Shown one piece after another: positions 27,121-35,323 of a stretch of 64,000 bases of DNA. The stretch comes from Sodaliphilus pleomorphus. GTDB taxonomy: Bacteria > Bacteroidota > Bacteroidia > Bacteroidales > Muribaculaceae. The notes below the pieces were generated by a model. The model made no database searches. It was given only the letters and a program-made list of their open reading frames with translations, and was not told where the DNA came from. The stretch spans positions 2,747,001 to 2,811,000 of the forward strand of contig NZ_CP045696.1 in NCBI RefSeq assembly GCF_009676955.1. Reading direction: 5' to 3'. A program made the position numbers and the translations under genes. Numbering within the stretch: the stretch's first letter is position 1; each line of letters begins with the position of its first letter.

Positions 27121-29906
27121 TGGACGCAAAATATAAAGCCTTCGTCAGGAACATCTCTTGGTTTATTCCCGACGACCGTATCTATACCGACGACTTGCGC
27201 TGCCTGGCCTGGGGAACCGATGCCAGCTTCTACCGCCACGTGCCCAAGGTGGTGGTGCGCTCGCGCAACGAGCAGGAGGTGTCGAGGTTGCTGCAAGAGG
27301 CCAGCAAGCTGGGGCTGCCGGTCACGTTTCGTGCTGCCGGCACCAGTCTCTCGGGCCAAACCAACACCGACTCGATTCTCATCGTTGCCGGCAAGAACTG
27401 GGAAAACTATGAGCTGAGCGACGATGCCAGCACCATCACCATGCAACCAGGCCTCGTGGGGCACAAGGTTGACGAGATACTCAAGCCCTACGGCAGAGTG
27501 TTCTCGCCCGACCCGGCCTCAAAAAACTCGGCCATGGTGGGCGGTATTGTCATCAACAATGCCTCGGGCATGAGCTGTGGCACACATGCCAACAGCGACA
27601 AGGTATTGAAGTCGATGCGCATCGTCATGGCCGACGGCACTGTACTCGACACGGGCGACGCCGGCAGCCGTGCAGCATTCAAGGCCAAGCGCCCCGACTT
27701 TGTGAAGGGCATCGAGAAGCTGCGCGACAAGATTATGGCCGACCCCGAGCTGGTGAAACGCATCAAGTACAAGTATCAAATCAAGAACGTGACGGGGTTG
27801 AACCTTCTGCCCTTTGTCAGGTTCACCGACCCGTTCGATATCATCACGCATTGCATGGTGGGCAGCGAGGGTACTCTGGGCTTTGCCAGCCAGTTTACCA
27901 TGACCACAGGCCATCTCTACAGCCACTCGGCCAGCGCCATGCTCTACTTCGACGACATGCGCAAGGCCAGCGAGTGCATCGTGGAGCTCAAGAACAGTCC
28001 TGTGGAGTGTGCCGAGATGCTCGACAAGAAGTCGCTCTCGGCAGCCGAGGACAAGACGGGCGAGGGGCTCACGGCCATACTGGTGCGCACCTCGGCCGAC
28101 GACCAGGATACACTCGACAAGAATATCGCCCAAATCATGGATGTCGTGGGCCACTACAAGCTGCATGTGCCGGCTCGCTTCACCAGCGACCCTGCTGAGT
28201 ATGGCAAGTACTGGCAGATAAGGTCGGGCATTTTCCCCATCGTTGCAGGCACTCGCCCCATAGGCACTACAGTGATTATCGAGGACATTGCCTACCACAT
28301 TCAGGACCTTCCCGATGCAACGGTCGATCTTGCACGCATGCTCAACGAGCATGGCTATGCCGATAGCTGCATCTACGGCCATGCCCTGGAGGGAAATTTC
28401 CACTTTGTGATAAGCCAGTCGTTTGAGACCGACGAGGATGTGAAGCGCTACGAGGAACTTATGCGTGAAACGGTGAAGCTCGTGGTCGACAAGTACGACG
28501 GTTCGCTCAAGGCCGAGCATGGCACAGGCCGCAACATGGCGCCCTTTGTGCGCAAGGAGTGGGGCGACAAGGCCTATGGCATCATGAAGGAAATCAAGCA
28601 GCTCTTCGACCCGCAAAATATTCTCAATCCTGGTGTCATCTTCAATGAAGATCCCGAGAGCTTTGTGCAGCACATCAAGCCGCTGCCACGTGTCAACGAG
28701 CATGTCGACAAGTGCATGGAGTGCGGCTTCTGCGAGGTGAACTGCCTGAGCTGCGGTTTTACACTGAGCTCACGCCAGCGCATCGTCACGCAGCGCGAGA
28801 TTGCACGCCTGCGCGCCACGGGTGAAGATCCAGCCCGCCTGAAGCGCATGACCGCGCTCTACAAGTACTACGGCGACTACACCTGTGCAGCCGATGGCTT
28901 GTGCAGCACGTCGTGCCCCATGAAGATCAACACTGGCGACATGACCCACGACCTGCGCGCCACCCATCGCCCCAAGGACTGTGCCGGCTACAAGGTGGGC
29001 GACTTTTGTGCCCGCCACCTGAATGGCGTGCGCGAGGGCACCAAGCTGGCCCTCGACCTGGCCAGTGCTACCCATGCCGTGATTGGCGACAAGGGCGTGA
29101 CGGTACTGGGTCACGCACTCAATGCCATGGGCGCCCCGCTGTGGACCCCGTCGCTGCCCAAGGCTCATCGCCCGAAGCCCCTCGACACTGTCGAGTCGGC
29201 CAGGAAGGTGGTGTACTTCCCCAGTTGCTTAAATCAGACTATGGGGCGCGCCAGCAAGGGCCCGAAGCTCGACCTGGTCGACGAGGTGGTGGCCTTCCTC
29301 AAGAAATGTGGTTGGGAGGTGATATATCCCGCAGGCATGAAGCAACTGTGCTGCGGCATGATATGGGAGAGCAAGGGCATGCCCGATATTGCACAGCGCA
29401 AGACCGACGAGCTCGAGAGCGCCTTGCTTGCTGCCAGCGACAACGGCAAGTATCCTGTGGTGTGCGACCAGAGTCCCTGCCTGCACCGCATGTTGCAACA
29501 CATGACCAGAGTGAAACCGCTTGAGCTCATGGAGTTTGTGCACGACTATGTGGCCTCCGACCTCGATTTCCATCGCACCGACGAGCCCATAGCCCTGCAT
29601 CTCACTTGCTCTACACGCCTCATGGGGCTCAACGACAAGATGCTGTCGCTGGCCAAGCGTTGCTCGAGCCACGTGCTCGTGCCCGATGGTGTGGGCTGTT
29701 GCGGTTTTGCCGGCGACAAGGGCTTGACGCATCCCGAGCTCAACAAGTATGCCCTGCGCAAGCTGCGCCCCCAAATCGAGAAGGCCGGCATCAAGCGCGG
29801 TTTCTCCAACAGCCGTACTTGCGAGATAGGTCTCACCACCAATAGCGGAATCCCTTATCAATCGCTCATCTACTTGATCGATGAGTGTACTACTGTAAAA
29901 AAATAG
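27117..29906 (+). CDS. FAD- and Fe-S-binding D-lactate-type dehydrogenase
   Basis: 929 residues. A VAO-type FAD domain (about 40-290, RVFSPDPASKNSAMVGG, NNASGMSCGTHANSDK) is followed by the FAD-oxidase C-terminal domain (GHALEGNFHFVIS, KAEHGTGRNMAPFV). Two four-cysteine ferredoxin motifs (CMECGFCEVNCLSC, CAADGLCSTSC) and two CCG domains (LCCGMIWES, GCCGFAGDKG) complete the chain. This is the fused GlcD/GlcF-like architecture of respiratory D-lactate or D-2-hydroxyacid dehydrogenases. MurQ, encoded in the same run, releases D-lactate, so D-lactate is the most likely substrate here. That link is inferred. Confidence 0.85.
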   Translation: MMDAKYKAFVRNISWFIPDDRIYTDDLRCLAWGTDASFYRHVPKVVVRSRNEQEVSRLLQEASKLGLPVTFRAAGTSLSGQTNTDSILIVAGKNWENYELSDDASTITMQPGLVGHKVDEILKPYGRVFSPDPASKNSAMVGGIVINNASGMSCGTHANSDKVLKSMRIVMADGTVLDTGDAGSRAAFKAKRPDFVKGIEKLRDKIMADPELVKRIKYKYQIKNVTGLNLLPFVRFTDPFDIITHCMVGSEGTLGFASQFTMTTGHLYSHSASAMLYFDDMRKASECIVELKNSPVECAEMLDKKSLSAAEDKTGEGLTAILVRTSADDQDTLDKNIAQIMDVVGHYKLHVPARFTSDPAEYGKYWQIRSGIFPIVAGTRPIGTTVIIEDIAYHIQDLPDATVDLARMLNEHGYADSCIYGHALEGNFHFVISQSFETDEDVKRYEELMRETVKLVVDKYDGSLKAEHGTGRNMAPFVRKEWGDKAYGIMKEIKQLFDPQNILNPGVIFNEDPESFVQHIKPLPRVNEHVDKCMECGFCEVNCLSCGFTLSSRQRIVTQREIARLRATGEDPARLKRMTALYKYYGDYTCAADGLCSTSCPMKINTGDMTHDLRATHRPKDCAGYKVGDFCARHLNGVREGTKLALDLASATHAVIGDKGVTVLGHALNAMGAPLWTPSLPKAHRPKPLDTVESARKVVYFPSCLNQTMGRASKGPKLDLVDEVVAFLKKCGWEVIYPAGMKQLCCGMIWESKGMPDIAQRKTDELESALLAASDNGKYPVVCDQSPCLHRMLQHMTRVKPLELMEFVHDYVASDLDFHRTDEPIALHLTCSTRLMGLNDKMLSLAKRCSSHVLVPDGVGCCGFAGDKGLTHPELNKYALRKLRPQIEKAGIKRGFSNSRTCEIGLTTNSGIPYQSLIYLIDECTTVKK

Positions 29907-29910
29907 CGAT

Positions 29911-31647
29911 ATGTCATCACAACAATCTAAACGACTCGTTTCACTCGATATATTGCGTGGCATCACCATAGCAGGCATGCTCATGGTGAACAATCCCGGC
30001 ACATGGAGTCACATCTATGCACCGCTCGACCATGCCGAGTGGATAGGATTGACCCCCACCGACTTGGTCTTTCCCTTCTTCATGTTTTGCATGGGTGTTG
30101 CCATGTATTTCTCTTTGCGCAAGTTTGATTTCAAGTTCAGCCCCAAGCTGGCTTTGAAAGTCGTGCGTCGCACAGTGCTGTTGTTTCTCATCGGGTGGGC
30201 CATCCACTGGTTCAGCCACTTGATGTACGGTCTGGCCAAGGGACAGCCCTGGGCAGTAGCCGTCAACAACTTGCCCACGTTGCGCATCTTGGGTGTGTTT
30301 CAGCGATTGGCGCTGTGCTACTTCTTCGGCTCGCTGTGTGCCATCTTCATCAAGCACAAGATGCTGCCGTGGGTAGTGGGCGGCATCCTTGTCATCTATG
30401 CCGTGATTCTCGGTGTGGGGCATGGCTACGACTTCTCGCTCGACAACATCGTGGCGCGCATCGACAATGCCGTCATGGGCCCCGACCACATGTATCACGA
30501 GAGTGCAGGCGGATACTCGATTGCACTCGACCCCGAGGGCATCTTGAGCACGCTCCCCTGCATTGCCCACACGCTCATCGGCTTCCTGGTGGGCAAGATG
30601 ATCATCGAGCATCGCGACAACAGGTACCGCATGGCGCGCTTGCTTGAGGTGGGTTTTGCTTTCATCTTGCTGGGCTGGCTGCTGCACTACGGCATCCCGT
30701 GCTCCAAGAAGGTGTGGTCGTCGACCTATGTGCTCATCACCACTGGTCTGGCCATGAGTGTGCTCGCACTGCTCATCCTGGTCATCGATGTCAAGGGGCA
30801 CAAGAAGTGGTGCCATTTCTTCCAGGCCTTTGGCATCAACCCGTTGTCGCTCTACGTGCTGGGCAGTGTTTTCTCTATCATCTTCGGTGCTGTGACGCTG
30901 CACAAGAGTGCCGACTTTGAAAATCCCGATCCCGTCAAGGCCTCGACCCTCTACACCCAAGCGGCACAGCAGGGTATTGCCCAGGCACAAAACAACCTCG
31001 CCGTTGCCTACTACACGGGCACTGGCGTCGACGTCAACAAGCCCCGCGCAGTGCAACTGTTGCAACAAGCCGTCGGGACCGACACCCTGCCCAAGGCTGC
31101 GGCCCACTACAACCTGGCCCTGGCCTACATGACCGACAACACTGCGGCCAACGATGTCCAGGCGGTGCAATTGCTTACTCTTGCTGCCGACTCGGCGATG
31201 CAGCAGGCCCAATTCAACCTGGGGCTGTGCTACGACTTCGGCAAGGGTGGACTGGCAGTCGACCACAAGAAGGCTGCCGAACTCTACAGCCTTGCTGCAC
31301 AGCAAGGGCTGAAACGGGCGCAGACTGCTGTTGAAGCCTGCTACAGCGACACGCTGGGCGTAACGGCCCGCAACACATTCAACGACCTGTTTATCACCGA
31401 TATGACTGCTTGTGACACCATAGCGGGCAAGCAGCTCACTGCAGCCCAGCGCACCTACAACAGCGCGGTGGCTCTTGCACAAGGGGCAGGCGAGCGCACT
31501 ACGGTGCACAGTGCTGTGTTCGACTTCTGCAAGGCAGTGACCACCGACGAGACGATGGCTTCATGCTTGTTTGCCATCATCTTCATTCTGTTTAACTGGA
31601 TATTTGGTTACATACTCTATAAGAAAAATATAATCATAAAAATATAA
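29911..31647 (+). CDS. MurT-like / DUF5009 membrane protein with inserted Sel1 repeats
   Basis: 578 residues. Residues 1-330 form a multi-helix membrane protein of the acyltransferase-like DUF5009 (heparan-alpha-glucosaminide N-acetyltransferase-like) family: RLVSLDILRGITIAGM, DLVFPFFMFCMGVAMYF, LRILGVFQRLALCYFFG. The same family includes, as far as I recall, the MurNAc transporter MurT of Tannerella forsythia, where murT-murK-murQ is the gene order, as here. Residues about 332-527 are an insertion with Sel1/TPR-like repeats (KASTLYTQAAQQGIAQAQNN, AAAHYNLALAYM, QAQFNLGLCYDFGKGG). The usual C-terminal helix then resumes (CLFAIIFILFNWIFGYILYK). Normal family length is near 370-390. Confidence 0.8.
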   Translation: MSSQQSKRLVSLDILRGITIAGMLMVNNPGTWSHIYAPLDHAEWIGLTPTDLVFPFFMFCMGVAMYFSLRKFDFKFSPKLALKVVRRTVLLFLIGWAIHWFSHLMYGLAKGQPWAVAVNNLPTLRILGVFQRLALCYFFGSLCAIFIKHKMLPWVVGGILVIYAVILGVGHGYDFSLDNIVARIDNAVMGPDHMYHESAGGYSIALDPEGILSTLPCIAHTLIGFLVGKMIIEHRDNRYRMARLLEVGFAFILLGWLLHYGIPCSKKVWSSTYVLITTGLAMSVLALLILVIDVKGHKKWCHFFQAFGINPLSLYVLGSVFSIIFGAVTLHKSADFENPDPVKASTLYTQAAQQGIAQAQNNLAVAYYTGTGVDVNKPRAVQLLQQAVGTDTLPKAAAHYNLALAYMTDNTAANDVQAVQLLTLAADSAMQQAQFNLGLCYDFGKGGLAVDHKKAAELYSLAAQQGLKRAQTAVEACYSDTLGVTARNTFNDLFITDMTACDTIAGKQLTAAQRTYNSAVALAQGAGERTTVHSAVFDFCKAVTTDETMASCLFAIIFILFNWIFGYILYKKNIIIKI

Positions 31648-31654
31648 TTGCTAA

Positions 31655-32509
31655 ATGATGATTTTAATTGCAGATTGTGGCTCCACCAAGATTGATTGGT
31701 GCCTGCTCAACGGAAAAGAGAAAGTTGCTCAAATTTTCACTACAGGGATGAATGCCCTGCTCATGACTCAAGACGAAATGACTGCCCGCATCAAGGAGGA
31801 ATTGATGCCCCACATCAGCGGCTATCAGGTCGATGAGATATACTATTATGGTGCCGGCATCATCAGCGACGAGATTAAGTCGCATGTGGCCAATGCCTTG
31901 AAAGCCAACATGCCTGCCGCCTCTAAGATCGAGGTCGACACCGACCTGCTCGCTGCAGCACGCGCCCTGTGCGGCCGCAAGCCTGGCATAGCCTGCATCT
32001 TGGGCACGGGCAGCAACTCTTGCTACTACGATGGCGAGAAGGTGGTCGACAACGTGTCGCCCCTGGGCTATATCCTGGGTGATGAGGGCAGCGGCGCTGT
32101 GCTGGGCAAGCTCCTGGTGGGCGATGTGCTCAAGCACCAGCTCCCCGAGCACCTGTGTGAGAAATTCCTCAAGGAGTACAACCTCGACCGCAACACCATC
32201 ATCGACCACGTGTATCGCAAGCCGGCTGCCAATCGCTTCCTGGCACAATTTGCTCCTTTCCTTGAGCACAACATCGAGGAGCCCTCGATACACCGCATCG
32301 TGCTGCACTCGTTTATCGACTTCTTTGTGCGCAACGTCGAGAGCTATAAGGACTACAAGACCCTGCCTTGCAACTTTGTGGGCAGCATCGCACTGCTCGA
32401 GAAGCCTACGTTGCTCGAGGCAGCCAAGTCGCAAGGCATCACCGTGGGCACAATCATGCAGGATCCCATGGAGGGCCTCATCAAGTTTCACTCTACAAGC
32501 GAGCAATAG
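31655..32509 (+). CDS. murK: BadF-type kinase, probable MurNAc/GlcNAc kinase MurK
   Basis: 284 residues of the BadF/BadG ATPase family: IADCGSTKIDWCLL, YYYGAGIIS, ACILGTGSNSCYYDG and YILGDEGSGAVLGKLL. Position between the MurT-like gene and murQ is the order reported for the Tannerella murTKQ operon, so phosphorylation of MurNAc (and possibly GlcNAc) at C6 is the expected activity. It is a paralogue of the kinase at 11943. The symbol rests on context more than on diagnostic residues. Confidence 0.82.
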   Translation: MMILIADCGSTKIDWCLLNGKEKVAQIFTTGMNALLMTQDEMTARIKEELMPHISGYQVDEIYYYGAGIISDEIKSHVANALKANMPAASKIEVDTDLLAAARALCGRKPGIACILGTGSNSCYYDGEKVVDNVSPLGYILGDEGSGAVLGKLLVGDVLKHQLPEHLCEKFLKEYNLDRNTIIDHVYRKPAANRFLAQFAPFLEHNIEEPSIHRIVLHSFIDFFVRNVESYKDYKTLPCNFVGSIALLEKPTLLEAAKSQGITVGTIMQDPMEGLIKFHSTSEQ

Positions 32510-32581
32510 AGACGGGGCTGAATGGTAAAAAAAAGAGTAGTTACACGTTTTTAAGGAGAACGAAAAATATTTAATCATAAT

Positions 32582-33412
32582 ATGGCTTTTGTGAAAATAA
32601 GTGAGCAAGACTCGCTTTACAATGATTTGGAGAAAAAATCGGTGCTTGAAATCCTCACCGAGATCAATCAAGAAGACCACAAGGTAGCCGATGCCGTACA
32701 GAAGACCATACCTCAAGTCGAGAAACTGGTCACGGGCATCGTGTCGCGCATGAAGAAAGGCGGCCGTCTTTTCTACATGGGCGCAGGCACGTCGGGCCGT
32801 CTTGGTGTGCTCGATGCCAGCGAGATTCCTCCCACCTTCGGCATGGACCCTGGGTGGATCATTGGCATCATTGCCGGCGGCGACACTGCCTTGCGCAATG
32901 CCGTGGAGAATGCCGAGGACGACACCGAGCAGGGTTGGAAAGACTTGCTTGAGTACAACATCAACGAGAAGGACACTGTGGTGGGCATCGCTGCCTCGGG
33001 CACTACGCCCTACGTCATAGGCGCACTCAAGGCTGCCCGCGCCCACGGTTGCCTCACGGGCGCCATCACCAGCAACCCCGACGCGCCCATCAGCGAGGCT
33101 GCCGAGATTGCTATGGAGATGGTTGTGGGTCCCGAGTATGTCACGGGCAGCAGCCGCATGAAATCGGGCACTGGCCAAAAGATGATATGCAACATGATCT
33201 CGACCAGCGTCATGATCAAGATGGGGCGTGTGAAGGGCAACAAAATGGTCAATATGCAGCTCACCAACAAGAAGCTCGTCGACCGCGGCACCCGCATGGT
33301 GGTAGATGAGCTTGGCCTCGACTATGAGTCGGCCAAGCGCTTGTTGCTGCTGCACGGCTCGGTAAAGAAGGCCTGCGATGCCTATCGCGCTGCCGACGAC
33401 GACAAGCTGTAG
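32582..33412 (+). CDS. murQ: N-acetylmuramic acid 6-phosphate etherase
   Basis: 276 residues, the usual length. The SIS-domain signature GAGTSGRLGVLDASEIPPTF spans 67-86. E81 and E112 correspond to the catalytic Glu83 and Glu114 of the E. coli enzyme, keeping the same spacing. GSSRMKSGTGQKM follows at about 189-201. MurQ splits MurNAc-6-phosphate into GlcNAc-6-phosphate and D-lactate in the cytosol. A 72-base spacer separates it from murK. Confidence 0.95.
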   Translation: MAFVKISEQDSLYNDLEKKSVLEILTEINQEDHKVADAVQKTIPQVEKLVTGIVSRMKKGGRLFYMGAGTSGRLGVLDASEIPPTFGMDPGWIIGIIAGGDTALRNAVENAEDDTEQGWKDLLEYNINEKDTVVGIAASGTTPYVIGALKAARAHGCLTGAITSNPDAPISEAAEIAMEMVVGPEYVTGSSRMKSGTGQKMICNMISTSVMIKMGRVKGNKMVNMQLTNKKLVDRGTRMVVDELGLDYESAKRLLLLHGSVKKACDAYRAADDDKL

Positions 33413-33462
33413 AGTGGTTATCAAAGGGAGAGATTGATTACACACACACACACATTTTAGTT

Positions 33463-34131
33463 ATGACACGACGTTATCTTATAGTGTTGTTTGCACTGTG
33501 TGCAAGTCTTGTTGCAATGGCTCAGACTAAACAGTATACCAATACCGACGTGTACTATGCACGCCGGGCTACACTCTTCGATGTGCTTCCCATAGGCCGG
33601 CACGACATCGTGATGCTGGGCAACAGCCTCACCGATGGTGCCGAGTGGAATGAGTTGCTCAACAATCCTCACGTGAAAAATCGCGGTATTGTGGGCGACA
33701 TCGTGCAGGGATTTTACGAGCGACTTGAGCCCATCTTGAAGGGACAGCCCAAGAAGCTTTTCATCATGGGGGGAATCAACGATGTGTCGCATGGCGTGAG
33801 CGGCGATAGCATAGCCCGTGCCATGGAGAAACTCATCGTGCTGGTGAAACAACGTTGCCCTAAGACAAAAATCTACTTGCAGAGCATGTTGCCTTTCAAC
33901 AACGACGTGCGCATGTGGAAAAACCTGCGCGACCGCGAGCACGTGGTTGTCGAGGGCAATGCCGCTCTGGCCCAGGTCGCGCGTCGCCAGGGTGTGACTT
34001 GGATCGACCTCTACAAGCTCTTTGACGACGGCACTGGTCATCTCAAGCGTGAGTACACCAACGACGGTCTCCACCTCATGGGTCCGGCCTACCTGGTGTG
34101 GCGCGACGCCATAAAGCCCTATGTGAAATAA
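33463..34131 (+). CDS. Secreted SGNH/GDSL-type esterase
   Basis: 222 residues with a signal peptide (MTRRYLIVLFALCASLVAMA). SGNH residues are S55 (MLGNSLTDGAEW), N106 (MGGINDVSHG), and D201 with H204 (NDGLHLMGP). This group includes sialate O-acetylesterase-like and peptidoglycan O-acetyl esterases. At the end of a wall-recycling run, removal of O-acetyl groups from MurNAc is a reasonable guess, which would let NamZ and MurK act. A terminator follows at 34176. Confidence 0.82.
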   Translation: MTRRYLIVLFALCASLVAMAQTKQYTNTDVYYARRATLFDVLPIGRHDIVMLGNSLTDGAEWNELLNNPHVKNRGIVGDIVQGFYERLEPILKGQPKKLFIMGGINDVSHGVSGDSIARAMEKLIVLVKQRCPKTKIYLQSMLPFNNDVRMWKNLRDREHVVVEGNAALAQVARRQGVTWIDLYKLFDDGTGHLKREYTNDGLHLMGPAYLVWRDAIKPYVK

Positions 34132-34175
34132 GGGATTGGTTCCCGTCTACTTGTGTGTGGCTTGAAATCTATACA

Positions 34176-34209
34176 AAAGCCTGCACTGGCAACCGCCGGC
34201 GCAGGCTTT
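34176..34209. terminator. Bidirectional terminator between convergent genes
   Basis: AAAGCCTGC (34176-34184) pairs with GCAGGCTTT (34201-34209). The T run after the right arm and the A run before the left arm allow use from both sides, between the SGNH gene and the oppositely oriented deacetylase gene. Confidence 0.6.
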
Positions 34210-34278
34210 GATTTTGGTGGCAATCACCACACAATGGTCGAGAGTGCAGCACAGGTGCTATTGTGCTTTGGTCACAAG

Positions 34279-35160
34279 TCACGGCCGCTCGACGATGCTG
34301 GTGTTGAAAACCAGCCTCTTCCTGCTTGCGGCAATCACGTCGTTCATCGTCTTGAAGGTGTAGCCGCGTGCACGCAGGCCGTCGATGATCTCGCCCAGGT
34401 GGTCATACACGCGGTCGGCCTGCGTGCGTCCAGGGTAGTTCATGGCATGCACGAGCAGTATCACGCCGTTCATGCCATGCTTGGCCTCATAGTCCCACAG
34501 TTGTTGCATGATGTCGTGGGCCGAGACGTAGTTTTTGTCGCCTGGCGCGGCCCAGTCCATGTCGGTTTTAATACCTGGCGTGGGGCTTATCAGGTGGTAG
34601 CCCAGTCGTTGCAACTCGTCGACGTTTTCCTGATTGTAGGTCTCATAGGGCGGTATCATCCAGCAGTATTGACTTTTCTTGAGCCCAACTTCGCCCAGTT
34701 TCTTTTCCATGAGCTTGATGTCGTTGTCGATCGAGTCGCGCGTCACCAGGCTCTTCTCGCCGTCGCACATGAGCAGGTGGCCGTAGGAGTGGGCCGAGAG
34801 ATAGTGTCCCTCGTCGACGATGCGCTTGATGGCGGCTTTGTACTGGGGTTGATCGAAGCATAGGCCAGTGGGGAAGAACGAGCCTCGCACCTTCTTCTCT
34901 TTCAAGACGTCGAGCACAGGCACGATGCCGTCGAAGTTCTCAAAGTGGCCGTTGTCGTTGGTACTGTAGTGGGCCGTGAACACGAGGTACACTGCCTTGC
35001 ACTTGGGGTTGATGCGGCGTGTCACGCCATACTGGTCGTTTTCAAGTTCTATGCAGGCCCGCTTGGGGGCTTTCTTTGTGTGCTTGCCGGTGGCCTGGCA
35101 TGGGAAGCCGGCGACCACGGCAAGTACTGCAGCAAGTAAAAGAATGATTTTTGTTTTCAT
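34279..35160 (-). CDS. Polysaccharide deacetylase-family protein (NodB fold), altered motif 1
   Basis: 293 residues with a signal peptide ending near CQATG. NodB-type features are the H-x3-H metal motif (SAHSYGHLLM), a PPYETYN loop replacing the usual RxPY, and LLVHAMNYPGR near the C-terminus. The canonical TFDDG motif, whose Asp binds metal and acts in catalysis, is replaced by VFTAHYSTND, so a His occupies the position of the metal Asp. The protein may still bind metal differently or be inactive. Exported enzymes of this group act on chitin, xylan or peptidoglycan sugars; the target here is unknown. Confidence 0.78.
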   Translation of the reverse strand: MKTKIILLLAAVLAVVAGFPCQATGKHTKKAPKRACIELENDQYGVTRRINPKCKAVYLVFTAHYSTNDNGHFENFDGIVPVLDVLKEKKVRGSFFPTGLCFDQPQYKAAIKRIVDEGHYLSAHSYGHLLMCDGEKSLVTRDSIDNDIKLMEKKLGEVGLKKSQYCWMIPPYETYNQENVDELQRLGYHLISPTPGIKTDMDWAAPGDKNYVSAHDIMQQLWDYEAKHGMNGVILLVHAMNYPGRTQADRVYDHLGEIIDGLRARGYTFKTMNDVIAASRKRLVFNTSIVERP

Positions 35161-35245
35161 TTTGTTTGTAAGTGTAGTTTATGGTGTCGTAAAGTTACAC
35201 ATTTTTCTCGTCATGTTATCCATCGCCACGCCAACTCTTGGCCAT

Positions 35246-35287
35246 AAAAAAGTCACAGCCTCTCGACGAAGATGGAGAGACCGTGAC
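35246..35287 (-). terminator. Terminator of the minus-strand TPR gene
   Basis: On the minus strand, GTCAC-n3-CTCTC pairs with GAGAG-n3-GTGAC around a 10-base loop, followed by six T. It lies about 37 bases after the TPR stop codon. Confidence 0.65.
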
Positions 35288-35323
35288 CGTTGCAGGTTGA
35301 CAGATGCTACCTTAAAGCCCTGT

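Noticed and set aside
31664..33451. A 595-residue minus-strand open frame across murK and murQ
   Set aside because: It spans two genuine plus-strand genes and the spacer between them, and has no family pattern.
33439..33454. CA dinucleotide run before the SGNH gene
   Set aside because: About seven CA units; too short to call a phase-variable repeat and not placed within a promoter spacer that I can recognise.
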